A stretch of 64,000 nt of DNA from JAHRVQ01 sp963976815. GTDB lineage: Bacteria; Pseudomonadota; Gammaproteobacteria; Pseudomonadales; Azotimanducaceae. The position numbers and the translations under genes were made by a program. Each line of letters opens with the position of its first letter. The stretch's first letter is position 1. The notes below the pieces were generated by a model. It did no database searches, was not told the origin of the DNA, and saw only the letters and a list, made by a program, of their open reading frames with translations. This document shows, piece after piece, positions 8,871 through 16,755 of this stretch. The stretch lies in contig CAXBLU010000002.1 in NCBI GenBank assembly GCA_963976815.1, positions 496,001-560,000 of the forward strand, read 5' to 3'.

Positions 8871-10040
8871 CTATTTCTTCGTCGATTTAATGCCAAGTAC
8901 TTTCTTGGTGATGATGTCTTTCTGGACTTCGCTGGCGCCGCCATAAATGGTGTAAACGCGGCTGCTCATATAACCGCCCATTCCAGCCCGTGCAAATTCA
9001 GGTCCTGAGTTGATGCCACCCCAGGCAGCGGAGAACTCACCGCCAGCTTCCATGGTCAACTTCTGGATACGCTGCTGAATCTCGGTTCCCTTTAGTTTCA
9101 GAATTGATGATTCAGGACCAGGTGCTGAGCCAGCGCTTGCGGTTGCTAGACTTCGAAGTTCGGTATATTCCACCGCCATCAAATCAATTTCGAGTGCCGC
9201 AATCTTGGCCTTGAAGCTCGGGGTATCCATCAGGCTACCGTTGCCTCGTTTGACGCTGCTGGCTTTCTTTTTCAGACCCTCAAGGGCTACGATGGAATTA
9301 GAAATACCGGCAATACCGGTTCGCTCGTGTTCAAGCAATCCTTTGGCATACGCCCAGCCTTTGCCCTCTTCACCAATGCGGTTTTCGACGGGTACTTTAA
9401 CGTCTGTGAAAAAGACCGTGTTGACCGTATGGGAACCACCAAGGGTAATAATAGGTTTTACTTCAATGCCTTCCTGCTTCATTGGGAAGAGTAGAAAAGT
9501 AATGCCTTCTTGTTTGATACCAGCATCACTGGTTCTGGTCAGGCAGAAAATCCAATCAGCAATGTGTGCCATCGTGGTCCAGATCTTAGTGCCATTCACA
9601 ACATAGTGACTGCCGTCTTCTGACAACACGGCTTTTGTTTTTAAACTGGCAAGGTCGGAGCCTGCGCCGGGCTCTGAATAACCCTGACACCAGTTAACCT
9701 TGCGGGCGCGGATGTCCGGCATAAAACGTTCTTGCTGTTCTTTAGAGCCATGCGCCATAAGGACGGGCGCGAGCATGCTGAGGCCAAAGGGCATATCCCA
9801 GGGTGTGCCGGCGCGTGCGGTTTCTTTCTGCCAGATGTAATGCTGATTTGGTGTCCAACCTGGGCCGCCAAATTTTGCTGGCCATTTTGGTACATCCCAA
9901 CCGCCTTTTTCTTTGGCTTTCTCAAACCATTTCATTCGCCATTCTTCCGGATTTGTACCGTTTTGGTAGGCGTTTTCACTTAAGAACTCTCTTACCTCTT
10001 TTTCGAAAGCAAGATCATCAGCGCTCAGATCAATATCCAT
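8871..10040 (-). CDS. Acyl-CoA dehydrogenase, catalytic-type subunit
   Basis: FAD-dependent acyl-CoA alpha,beta-dehydrogenase, 389 residues. CQGYSEPGAGSDLA (118-131) is the flavin loop. E239 in LLEHERTGIAG matches the catalytic base position of isovaleryl-CoA-type dehydrogenases. The alternative base position near the C-terminus is Gly here (IYGGASEVQ instead of YEGT). First gene of a minus-strand pair with the 374-residue paralogue. The TetR regulator is divergent across an 81-bp promoter region, which points to local control. Substrate unknown; bulky or branched acyl-CoA is likely from the pairing. Confidence 0.9.
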   Translation of the reverse strand: MDIDLSADDLAFEKEVREFLSENAYQNGTNPEEWRMKWFEKAKEKGGWDVPKWPAKFGGPGWTPNQHYIWQKETARAGTPWDMPFGLSMLAPVLMAHGSKEQQERFMPDIRARKVNWCQGYSEPGAGSDLASLKTKAVLSEDGSHYVVNGTKIWTTMAHIADWIFCLTRTSDAGIKQEGITFLLFPMKQEGIEVKPIITLGGSHTVNTVFFTDVKVPVENRIGEEGKGWAYAKGLLEHERTGIAGISNSIVALEGLKKKASSVKRGNGSLMDTPSFKAKIAALEIDLMAVEYTELRSLATASAGSAPGPESSILKLKGTEIQQRIQKLTMEAGGEFSAAWGGINSGPEFARAGMGGYMSSRVYTIYGGASEVQKDIITKKVLGIKSTKK

Positions 10041-10098
10041 TCAGCATGTCCTCTAGGTCTTTAGTTGGGTGCAATATAGCAAAGCTGGAAATAAATAC

Positions 10099-10113
10099 TA
10101 GAATTATGTTCTA
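10099..10113. promoter_or_regulatory. Inverted-repeat operator candidate (TAGAA-N5-TTCTA)
   Basis: Perfect 5-bp arms TAGAA and TTCTA separated by TTATG, 8 bp upstream of the TetR start and 58 bp upstream of the dehydrogenase start. Its position in the only gap between the divergent genes suggests the TetR protein binds here and controls both. It resembles the mycobacterial KstR box (TAGAAC-N2-GTTCTA), with one extra base in the spacer. Confidence 0.6.
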
Positions 10114-10121
10114 ATCGTGGC

Positions 10122-10712
10122 ATGACACGCCAAACCCAGACCAGCGCCCTAAAGTCCCGAGTAATCGAGGTTGCCCTGGCGCATTTCTCGGAAGTCGGCA
10201 TCGCGCGGACCAATGTTGGCGATATTCTGAAGGATGCTAATTGCAGCGTGGGTAGCCTGTACCACCACTTTGGCAATAAAGAAGGCATTGCCGAGGCGCT
10301 TTTTGTAGACGGTGTCAGTCAATTCAATACCAATCTTCTTGCGGCGTTACTGCCGCGGCATTCAGCTAACAACGGCATTAAATCTATTGTCACATTTTGT
10401 TGCGAATGGGTAACGGATCAATCCCGGCTCGCGGCTTACTTGTTATCTCGCGAAATTAAGTTGTCGAATAGTGCAAAAGAGGAACTTCGTGAAATGGATG
10501 GCGCTTTGGCCCAGTCATTGTTTGATTGGTTTGTGCCCCATGTGAAATCTGGCACGCTACAGGAGCTTCCAACCGGGATGTATGTGCCACTGATTTGTGG
10601 CCCCACTCTTGAGCACTCTCGCATGTGGCTCTCCGGCAGAAGCCGGAAGTCTCCGCGTGATGTCTCGCCAATACTGGCAGAAGCAGCCTGGCAGTCCGTC
10701 AAGAGAACATAG
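10122..10712 (+). CDS. TetR family transcriptional regulator
   Basis: DNA-binding repressor-type protein of 196 residues. The N-terminal helix-turn-helix is clear: ALAHFSEVGIARTNVGDIL followed by CSVGSLYHHFGNKEGI, the recognition helix of the AcrR/TetR family. The C-terminal ligand-binding domain is not specific enough to name a ligand. It is divergent from the two acyl-CoA dehydrogenases with an inverted repeat in between, so autoregulation and control of the dehydrogenase operon by an acyl-CoA-type ligand are likely but inferred. Confidence 0.9.
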   Translation: MTRQTQTSALKSRVIEVALAHFSEVGIARTNVGDILKDANCSVGSLYHHFGNKEGIAEALFVDGVSQFNTNLLAALLPRHSANNGIKSIVTFCCEWVTDQSRLAAYLLSREIKLSNSAKEELREMDGALAQSLFDWFVPHVKSGTLQELPTGMYVPLICGPTLEHSRMWLSGRSRKSPRDVSPILAEAAWQSVKRT

Positions 10713-10732
10713 TTTGGCTTTGCTCTAACCCT

Positions 10733-11599
10733 CTATTCAAAAGTCCTATCAATAGCAGCATTAGCCTCTGCCTTTTCCGCGAGAGCAAAAGCCTCAAAAT
10801 GACCATCGAGTTCTGGTTGCTCAGCGCGAATGATTTGCCAGCCTCCGCCGATGTAGGTCGGCAACTCGCTGGCGGATGCGCTGGATAGCCAGGGTTCACC
10901 AATAAGTCTCAGTAGCGGCTGGGTCCAGCCTTGCTGAAATTTGTTGAGTACATGGCTGAAGGTAACGCAGCTTTGATCACCGGTTAACTCTAACGCCTGA
11001 CTGAACACGTCCAGCACATCATCCGGTTTGAGATAATACAAAAGACCTTCCATCACAATCATGGTCTGCTTGTGTTTGTCCCAGCCCGGGTCATCTCCCA
11101 GCACATCCACCATCCTGGTTTCGCCAAGGTCTGCCGGGATCAGGGTCAGGTTGGATGGTTGGCCAATGTCTTCTACACCTTTTCGTTTTGCCCGGGCGGT
11201 TGAGGGGTGATCGATTTCAAAAAAACTAACATCGGGATATCGAGGGGCGAGGCGCAGGCACAGGGTGTCAAACCCTGCGCCGAGTACGAGAACCTGAGTG
11301 AAGCCGTCTTTTAGCGCACGTTCCACCTCAGCATTCATAAAAATTTTCCTCTCCCCGAGACCTTCAAACATGCCAGGCATGATCCGGTCCGCAAAGTTAT
11401 AAAAGCCGACCATCCAGCGCCGCTTGCTCATTCGCATAAGAGCAGGGGAATAGCCAAAAGCGTTGGCCGAGAGAATCAGGCGCTCGGAGAGTTCTGCAAC
11501 ACCGGGTGGCAGCTTATCTTTCCAGCCGGGTTTTGCTTGCAATGTCACCATGGTCAACGCCACTTTCAGGGCCGTTTCACTGGGTCTGTCATCTCGCAT
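10733..11599 (-). CDS. SAM-dependent methyltransferase, LCMT/PPM1-like family
   Basis: Class I methyltransferase of the leucine-carboxyl-methyltransferase-like family found in bacteria (typical ~280-300 residues; here 288). The SAM motif VLGAGFDTLCLRL is at 105-117 and the acidic loop FFEIDHPST at 127-135. These match the family GAGFDTRxxRL and xEVDxP patterns. The bacterial members act on unknown small molecules or proteins. It is convergent with the TetR gene (20 bp between stops) and divergent from the PHA operon across a 206-bp gap. No operon partner gives a function. Confidence 0.85.
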   Translation of the reverse strand: MRDDRPSETALKVALTMVTLQAKPGWKDKLPPGVAELSERLILSANAFGYSPALMRMSKRRWMVGFYNFADRIMPGMFEGLGERKIFMNAEVERALKDGFTQVLVLGAGFDTLCLRLAPRYPDVSFFEIDHPSTARAKRKGVEDIGQPSNLTLIPADLGETRMVDVLGDDPGWDKHKQTMIVMEGLLYYLKPDDVLDVFSQALELTGDQSCVTFSHVLNKFQQGWTQPLLRLIGEPWLSSASASELPTYIGGGWQIIRAEQPELDGHFEAFALAEKAEANAAIDRTFE

Positions 11600-11759
11600 G
11601 GGTGATTACTTCCTTTTGGCCATTTTCATTAACGGCTTAGTTTGCTCCCCCAGGTGTAGCAGAGGTAGCTCGATATGTTGAGGGCGCGCAGTAGCCTTCT
11701 TCCGTGGAACCGGCTTTTAACCTAAATGTTGACAGCCGCATAACAATTGGTGACGTTGC

Positions 11760-11774
11760 CTACCATCGTGGTAG
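11760..11774. promoter_or_regulatory. Inverted repeat upstream of the PHA operon
   Basis: CTACCA-TCG-TGGTAG, six-bp perfect arms, 31 bp before the first PHA gene. Size and position fit an operator; the regulator is unknown. Confidence 0.4.
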
Positions 11775-11805
11775 TGTTTAAAAAAAGAACTCGAGGTAGC
11801 GTTTT

Positions 11806-12192
11806 ATGGTGGACAAAAAAGGACCTATAGACCCTTCAGCCCAGTTCCAAGAATTTGTTAGTGATTGGGAGCGTGGCATGGATAAGTTTTTCAATCAAAT
11901 GATGGGCACAGACCAGTTCAGCCAATCAATGAACGAAATGCAAAAACTGCAACTTGAGTTCCAAAAAACCTTTCGTGAATCCATGGCGCAAAATTTATTG
12001 CGAATGAATATGCCTTCACGGGATGATTTGATGCAGGTATCTGAGAACGTGCGAATGCTAGATTTACGTTTGTCGCGAATTGAAGAAATGCTCACGGCGA
12101 TGCTCGGTAATAACGAACCTAAGTCGAAACGTCAGTCACCACCTAGAACTAAGAGACCGCCCAGAACTAAAACACCATCTAAGGAGGCTTAG
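11806..12192 (+). CDS. Short PhaE-like PHA synthase subunit
   Basis: A 128-residue protein that precedes PhaC by 3 bp. It is mostly amphipathic helix with phasin-like heptads. The segment MNMPSRDDLMQV followed by RLSRIEEML (about 66-98) resembles the conserved C-terminal block of class III PhaE subunits, which activate PhaC. It is much shorter than canonical PhaE (~350) and nearer in size to PhaR. The tail after residue 105 is strongly basic and Pro-rich (PPRTKRPPRTK), like the tails of phasins that touch DNA or granule surfaces. Naming it a PhaE/PhaR-type activator rests on position plus this C-terminal block. Confidence 0.72.
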   Translation: MVDKKGPIDPSAQFQEFVSDWERGMDKFFNQMMGTDQFSQSMNEMQKLQLEFQKTFRESMAQNLLRMNMPSRDDLMQVSENVRMLDLRLSRIEEMLTAMLGNNEPKSKRQSPPRTKRPPRTKTPSKEA

Positions 12193-12195
12193 ATC

Positions 12196-13275
12196 ATGGC
12201 AGAGTCAAATGCAGCTGATGCGACAATGATTGAGCAAATGCAGTCGTTGGTGGATAAGACCATCCAGCGCAGCGTTAAGGGTATGCAGTTTATTCGCTCA
12301 AGTCCTGCGGAAGTGGGTCAAACACCAAAGGATCTTATCTATTCTCGGGGCACCTTGAGGCTCTACCACTATCATCCCCAGAGTGATGAGATTTATCGCA
12401 TTCCGTTAATTCTGGTGATGGCTACCACCAACAAAGGCTACTTGTTTGATCTGTTGCCTGGGCAAAGCATGGTGGAGTTTTTGCTCAAACAGGGCTTCGA
12501 TGTTTATGTCATCGACTGGGAAGCGCCATTGCCCTCGGAGCGAGGTTTGAGTCTTGCGGACTATACCGATGATTTCCTGCCAACCTGTATCGAAAAGGTG
12601 CAAGCCGACTGCGGCGAAACGGAAGTCAATATTGTGGGATATTGTCAGGGCGGTATCCTCTCCTTGATTTATGCGGCCTGTAATCCAGATGGTCCCTTAA
12701 AAAATCTGGTGACACTGACCTGCCCGGTTAATCAGCATGAAATGGGCTTGTTTAAGCTCTGGTCGGACAAGCGATACCTTGATGTTGATAAGTTGGTTGA
12801 CACACTTGGCATTGTCCCGGCTGAATTTATCGAGCGGGGTTTTGAAATGCTCCGGCCGGCGCAAAAAACCGCTGGGCAACTTCGCCTGATGGACAATATC
12901 TGGGATGATGACTTTGTTCGTTCCTATCGAGCGTTTGAACGCTGGGGAAATGAAACTCTACCCCTTGCAGGTGAGTATTATCGTGATACCACCAAAGAAT
13001 TAATGTGGGGCAATAAACTGTATAAAGGCACCCTCAAAATTAATGGCAAGTCCGCAAACCTAAAGAACATTCACATCCCAGTTATGAACGTGATGGCTGA
13101 GCATGATCACATTGCACCTATGGCCGCGGCCAAGCCGGTATTGGATTTGGTGAGTTCAAAAGAGAAGGAAGAGTTGGTTCTGAAAGGTGGGCACGTTAGC
13201 CTGATTGCAGGTCCAAGAGCAGTGTTGCGTATGTGGCCTGCAATCGATAAGTGGTTATCAGAGAGATCAGTATGA
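12196..13275 (+). CDS. phaC: Class III polyhydroxyalkanoate synthase PhaC
   Basis: Cytoplasmic/granule-bound polymerase joining 3-hydroxyacyl-CoA into PHA. Length 359 and alpha/beta-hydrolase fold match class III PhaC. The lipase-like box is GYCQGG with nucleophile C150. The other triad members are D304 (AEHDH) and H333 (GGHVS), within two residues of the Allochromatium numbering. A strong AAGGAGG site precedes the ATG. It is translated between the PhaE-like subunit and a GNAT gene whose ATG overlaps the PhaC stop. Confidence 0.93.
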   Translation: MAESNAADATMIEQMQSLVDKTIQRSVKGMQFIRSSPAEVGQTPKDLIYSRGTLRLYHYHPQSDEIYRIPLILVMATTNKGYLFDLLPGQSMVEFLLKQGFDVYVIDWEAPLPSERGLSLADYTDDFLPTCIEKVQADCGETEVNIVGYCQGGILSLIYAACNPDGPLKNLVTLTCPVNQHEMGLFKLWSDKRYLDVDKLVDTLGIVPAEFIERGFEMLRPAQKTAGQLRLMDNIWDDDFVRSYRAFERWGNETLPLAGEYYRDTTKELMWGNKLYKGTLKINGKSANLKNIHIPVMNVMAEHDHIAPMAAAKPVLDLVSSKEKEELVLKGGHVSLIAGPRAVLRMWPAIDKWLSERSV

Positions 13276-13862
13276 ACGAAGTTGCAGCGCGCTACCCCCG
13301 AACCATTGATCTGGGTGGTAATTCCATAGAGTTTTCTTTGATGACAGAAACTGACCAAGCTCTCACAGCGGCGTTTGCAGAAACACTGGCTGATCATGAC
13401 CTGTTATTTCTTTCAAGAAATATTCGTGAGCCTAAAGTTGTTGCTGCCTGGCTAAAGCAGATTGAGGCAGGTGAGATCGTCAGTGTCGCCGCCAGACTCG
13501 ACGGTAAGATTGTTGGCACTACCGCAATTGTTGTCGATAGATTAAGTTTTTCGGCGCACGTTGGTGATATCCGAGTACTGGTTGGTGGTGACGCACGAGA
13601 AATTGGCTTAGGCCGCAGGCTGATTCAAGAGGCGTTTTTGGTAGGCATGGATCTGGGTTTAGAAAAACTTACCGCCCGCATGACCATCGATCAAGATGGC
13701 GCAATCAAAGTATTTGAAGAGTTAGGATTTCGCCAGGAAGCGTTGTTCACGGATTTTGTCAAAGATGGCAACGGTAAGAAACATGACTTGATTATCATGT
13801 GTCAGGACGTCGAACGGTTTGTTGCTCATATGCAAACCTATGGGCTAGATCAAATCGGCTAG
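13272..13862 (+). CDS. GNAT acetyltransferase coupled to phaC
   Basis: A 196-residue GCN5-type N-acetyltransferase. The acetyl-CoA binding motif A is visible in the VLVGGDAREIGLGRRL region (R/QxxGxG) and motif B around IKVFEELGFRQEA. The start is set by an ATGA overlap with the phaC stop (ATG at 13272), preferred over an upstream in-frame GTG inside phaC. The overlap means translational coupling with PHA synthase. The acceptor substrate is unknown; modification of a PHA enzyme or granule protein would be speculation. Confidence 0.82.
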   Translation: MNEVAARYPRTIDLGGNSIEFSLMTETDQALTAAFAETLADHDLLFLSRNIREPKVVAAWLKQIEAGEIVSVAARLDGKIVGTTAIVVDRLSFSAHVGDIRVLVGGDAREIGLGRRLIQEAFLVGMDLGLEKLTARMTIDQDGAIKVFEELGFRQEALFTDFVKDGNGKKHDLIIMCQDVERFVAHMQTYGLDQIG

Positions 13863-13882
13863 CTCTTGATCTAGCTCTCCAA

Positions 13883-14479
13883 TTAGCATGGATCCAAGCG
13901 CAGAGCGACGGTCGAGGGTGAGGCCTGCAATGGATAAAGCCCTACAGCACCGGCAATTTGCGCGGTTTTGTATTTCTGCACTTTCATTGCGTGGATCTCG
14001 CGGACGGTTGTTCGATCCTCATAAAGTATGGGCGTGACACAAACCATTTTTCCGTCACGTAGCATCTCTAGTCGAGCCCCGTCTAGTTTGTGCCTCACGG
14101 CTTTTTCGCGACCCATACCGACCCAAGCGCCGTCTTCTCGATCGACGATCCAGAGCCTTAGATCAATGGTCCCATCCTCAGCATCCAACGCATACAAAGA
14201 GATGACTTCCTGTGCTTCGCCGCCAATGGAGTAGATGGCGGGTAACGATGCAACCGTTGCGAGTGCGATCGCAATCCAACCAGAGAACCTGGGCTTGTTT
14301 TTCCAAAGCAAGAAGCCGCCAATGACTATGGCCGCTAGTGCGCCGACAAATCCGGCACCCTGGGGCATAACATATGGACCGGCGTGGGCGAGTCTGATTG
14401 TGAATACTGATAGACCGATCGTGATAAAGAGAATGCCGGCGATGGTATAGCCCCATGGGTTTTTATTGTCGTCAGGCAT
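13883..14479 (-). CDS. Hypothetical membrane protein with soluble C-terminal domain
   Basis: I do not recognise a named family. The first ~85 residues hold three hydrophobic helices (about 10-29, 39-58 and 67-85), followed by a ~110-residue soluble domain containing LRLWIVDREDGAWVGMGRE. That strand pattern is reminiscent of split-barrel flavin or deazaflavin-type oxidoreductases, but the similarity is weak. A small inner-membrane protein of 198 residues, convergent with the PHA operon with 20 bp between stops. Confidence 0.65.
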   Translation of the reverse strand: MPDDNKNPWGYTIAGILFITIGLSVFTIRLAHAGPYVMPQGAGFVGALAAIVIGGFLLWKNKPRFSGWIAIALATVASLPAIYSIGGEAQEVISLYALDAEDGTIDLRLWIVDREDGAWVGMGREKAVRHKLDGARLEMLRDGKMVCVTPILYEDRTTVREIHAMKVQKYKTAQIAGAVGLYPLQASPSTVALRLDPC

Positions 14480-14582
14480 AGCATGGTTTTCCGTTTGTCT
14501 GCATTGATGTCATGTTAAAGCAAAAGCATTGTACCTGGCATGGTTTGTATAGCGATCCGCTTACCAGGGTGCCGCAGCAAGA

Positions 14583-16193
14583 TTAATATTCAAGCACCAG
14601 ACGTCTCGGTTCTCCGAGACTGACTACCTGAGGAGGGCGGCTGCTTTCATTCACGATAATGTATTCTGGGGTAACAGCTTGTTGTTGAGCGATGTCTAAC
14701 GCCTCCATGATGGTGCTAAACCGTCCGAAGTATTCGCAGTATTCCACAAACCACTTCTCCGCCCGGAGGCCATCGTAGCCTGTGTGGAGTGGTCGAATCC
14801 AATCGCTGGCGACGTGCTTTGACCCCTTTAAGTAATCTATCTGAATAGCGTCAGGTTCACCGGGTTTTTGGTGCACACTGTAAGCTGTCTGCAAGTTGTC
14901 ATATCGAGTATGGTTTTCTTCCAGATCAAGAATGCGTGATGTGCTGGCGGCATCGACCAGGTGGCCACAATCGGATATCGAAAACTGGAAGCCGCAAAAA
15001 TGACAAGTTTTTGCAATCGCGGGCACGAGCATGATGCAGTCTTCGCACTCTTTCATCGGGAGTTCACCGCCCCTTTTACTTAAGCGAGGTTCCTGGATGT
15101 TGTCGACCGGTCCGTGCCTGTCGATATTTCCGGCGAAGTCCAAGACTAGACAATTTCTTTTAGACTCTGCCGTTCGCATGCCTCGTCCGGCTTGCTGGAC
15201 ATAAAGCGATGCGCTTGCGGTGGGCCGTAGCATCACCAACAGATCAATGTCGGGCACGTTAAATCCTGTCGAAAGCACATTGACGCTGATGAGTGCGCGC
15301 AATTGTCCACGCCGAAACTGACGGATGTAGGCATCTCGCTCCAGAGTAGTGGATTGAGCGTGGATGACCATGCTCGGCACATTCAACTGGTCCTGTATCT
15401 GGTAACAGTGATCGACTGATGTGCCGAAGATGATCCATTTTTTTCGTTTTGCGCCGCGCTTTAAAATCTCGCGGCAAGCCATTGTTGTGATGGCTGCTTG
15501 TTCTTCGATTGCTTGATTAAGTTCGAGCTGTTTAAACTCACCACCCGACTCACCAACCTGGCTTACACTCAGACAGGGGAGTTTGTCCGAGGGCGTGACG
15601 AGGGGCGACAGATGTTCTGCTTCAATGAGGTGCCTAATTGTTGCACCCGTTTTCCTTGCAAATATCATGTCGGTAAACAGTCTGTCTCGGCCTTCAACCA
15701 GCAAACCACCTGAGAGTCGGTAAGGTGTTGCCGATAATCCAATCACCCTGAGTGCTGGATTTACCGTCACCATGGCGTCCAATAACTTGCGATAAATACC
15801 CGAGCTGCTGGTGGGAACCAGATGGCATTCATCGATAATGATCCAATCGAATTTTCCCAGCTCAGCAGCGCGGTGGTGCACAGACTGGATGCCTGCAAAG
15901 ATGATAGATTCCCGTGTATCCCGTTGATTTAAGGATGCCGAGTAGATGCCCGCAGGCGCTGAGGGCCAAATGGTCATGAGTTCCGAGTGGTTTTGTGAAA
16001 GGAGTTCCTTCACGTGGGTGAGGCACAGGACTCGGTGATTGGGTGAGTTGTCTAATATGCCCCGGATGAGCTCAGCTTGAATCAGGCTCTTGCCGCTACC
16101 GGTTGGCAGTTCCACCACAGGGTTGCCATCGGCGTTGTCAAAATACCAATGGATCGCATCAATGGTGGCTTGTTGGTAAGTACGTAGCTGCAT
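14583..16193 (-). CDS. Superfamily II DNA/RNA helicase with C-terminal zinc ribbon
   Basis: ATP-dependent helicase-like protein of 536 residues, resembling phage-type and RecQ/UvsW-like SF2 enzymes. Walker A PTGSGKS is at 30-36, motif II DECH at 121-124, motif III SAT at 154-156, motif VI QAGRGMR at 334-340. Two CxxC pairs (C383/C386 and C397/C400) form a zinc ribbon after the helicase core. The C-terminal ~120 residues are not recognised. It stands alone: no nuclease, methylase or other defence partner is adjacent. DNA repair or RNA remodelling are both possible. Confidence 0.88.
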   Translation of the reverse strand: MQLRTYQQATIDAIHWYFDNADGNPVVELPTGSGKSLIQAELIRGILDNSPNHRVLCLTHVKELLSQNHSELMTIWPSAPAGIYSASLNQRDTRESIIFAGIQSVHHRAAELGKFDWIIIDECHLVPTSSSGIYRKLLDAMVTVNPALRVIGLSATPYRLSGGLLVEGRDRLFTDMIFARKTGATIRHLIEAEHLSPLVTPSDKLPCLSVSQVGESGGEFKQLELNQAIEEQAAITTMACREILKRGAKRKKWIIFGTSVDHCYQIQDQLNVPSMVIHAQSTTLERDAYIRQFRRGQLRALISVNVLSTGFNVPDIDLLVMLRPTASASLYVQQAGRGMRTAESKRNCLVLDFAGNIDRHGPVDNIQEPRLSKRGGELPMKECEDCIMLVPAIAKTCHFCGFQFSISDCGHLVDAASTSRILDLEENHTRYDNLQTAYSVHQKPGEPDAIQIDYLKGSKHVASDWIRPLHTGYDGLRAEKWFVEYCEYFGRFSTIMEALDIAQQQAVTPEYIIVNESSRPPQVVSLGEPRRLVLEY

Positions 16194-16321
16194 AGATAAC
16201 TATAGAGATAGAGGAATCAATGACCAGAGTTCTGGCGGTCTCCAGAATAGGGTCAGGTTTTGAATGTTAAGTACTTAGGATAGCTTGGATTGGTATGGTT
16301 GCCTATGCCGATTCGAGCAAA

Positions 16322-16345
16322 GGGGTCAGGACCAAGTGCCAGGTC
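16322..16345. repeat. Solo RAYT family-A end (REP-like), copy 1
   Basis: GGGGTCAGGACCAAGTGCC followed by AGGTC. This matches the reverse complement of the right end of the RAYT-A element at 47132-47160 with few mismatches. No transposase lies nearby, so it is a solo REP-like end or remnant. An identical copy lies 234 bp downstream. Confidence 0.7.
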
Positions 16346-16555
16346 GAATCAATCAATAGCTGGGTCAGGGTGCACTAGCCCGAATATATGGGCCTGCTGT
16401 CTAATATAGAGTTCCTGGGCAGCTAGATGTTGACATGCGGCGTGCCGAGCCGTAAACACTCGCTTATGCTCAGTTCAGCACACCGCCCATTCTTTGGATC
16501 ATTGATTGTAGGGAATAGGTATTAGTTCCGGTCTACCATATCCTTATCGAGCAAA

Positions 16556-16579
16556 GGGGTCAGGACCAAGTGCCAGGTC
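16556..16579. repeat. Solo RAYT family-A end (REP-like), copy 2
   Basis: Second copy of the solo end, generated by the 234-bp tandem duplication. Confidence 0.7.
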
Positions 16580-16755
16580 GAATCAATCAATAGCTGGGTC
16601 AGGGTGCACTAGCCCGAATATATGGGCCTGCTGTCTAATATAGAGTTCCTGGGCAGCTAGATGTTGACATGCGGCGTGCCGAGCCGTAAACACTCGCTTA
16701 TGCTCAGTTCAGCACACCGCCCATTCTTTGGATCATTGATTGTAGGGAATAGGTA

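Noticed and set aside
10099..10121. True KstR and cholesterol regulon
   Set aside because: The spacer is one base longer than the KstR box and the TetR protein is not specifically KstR-like; kept only as a resemblance.
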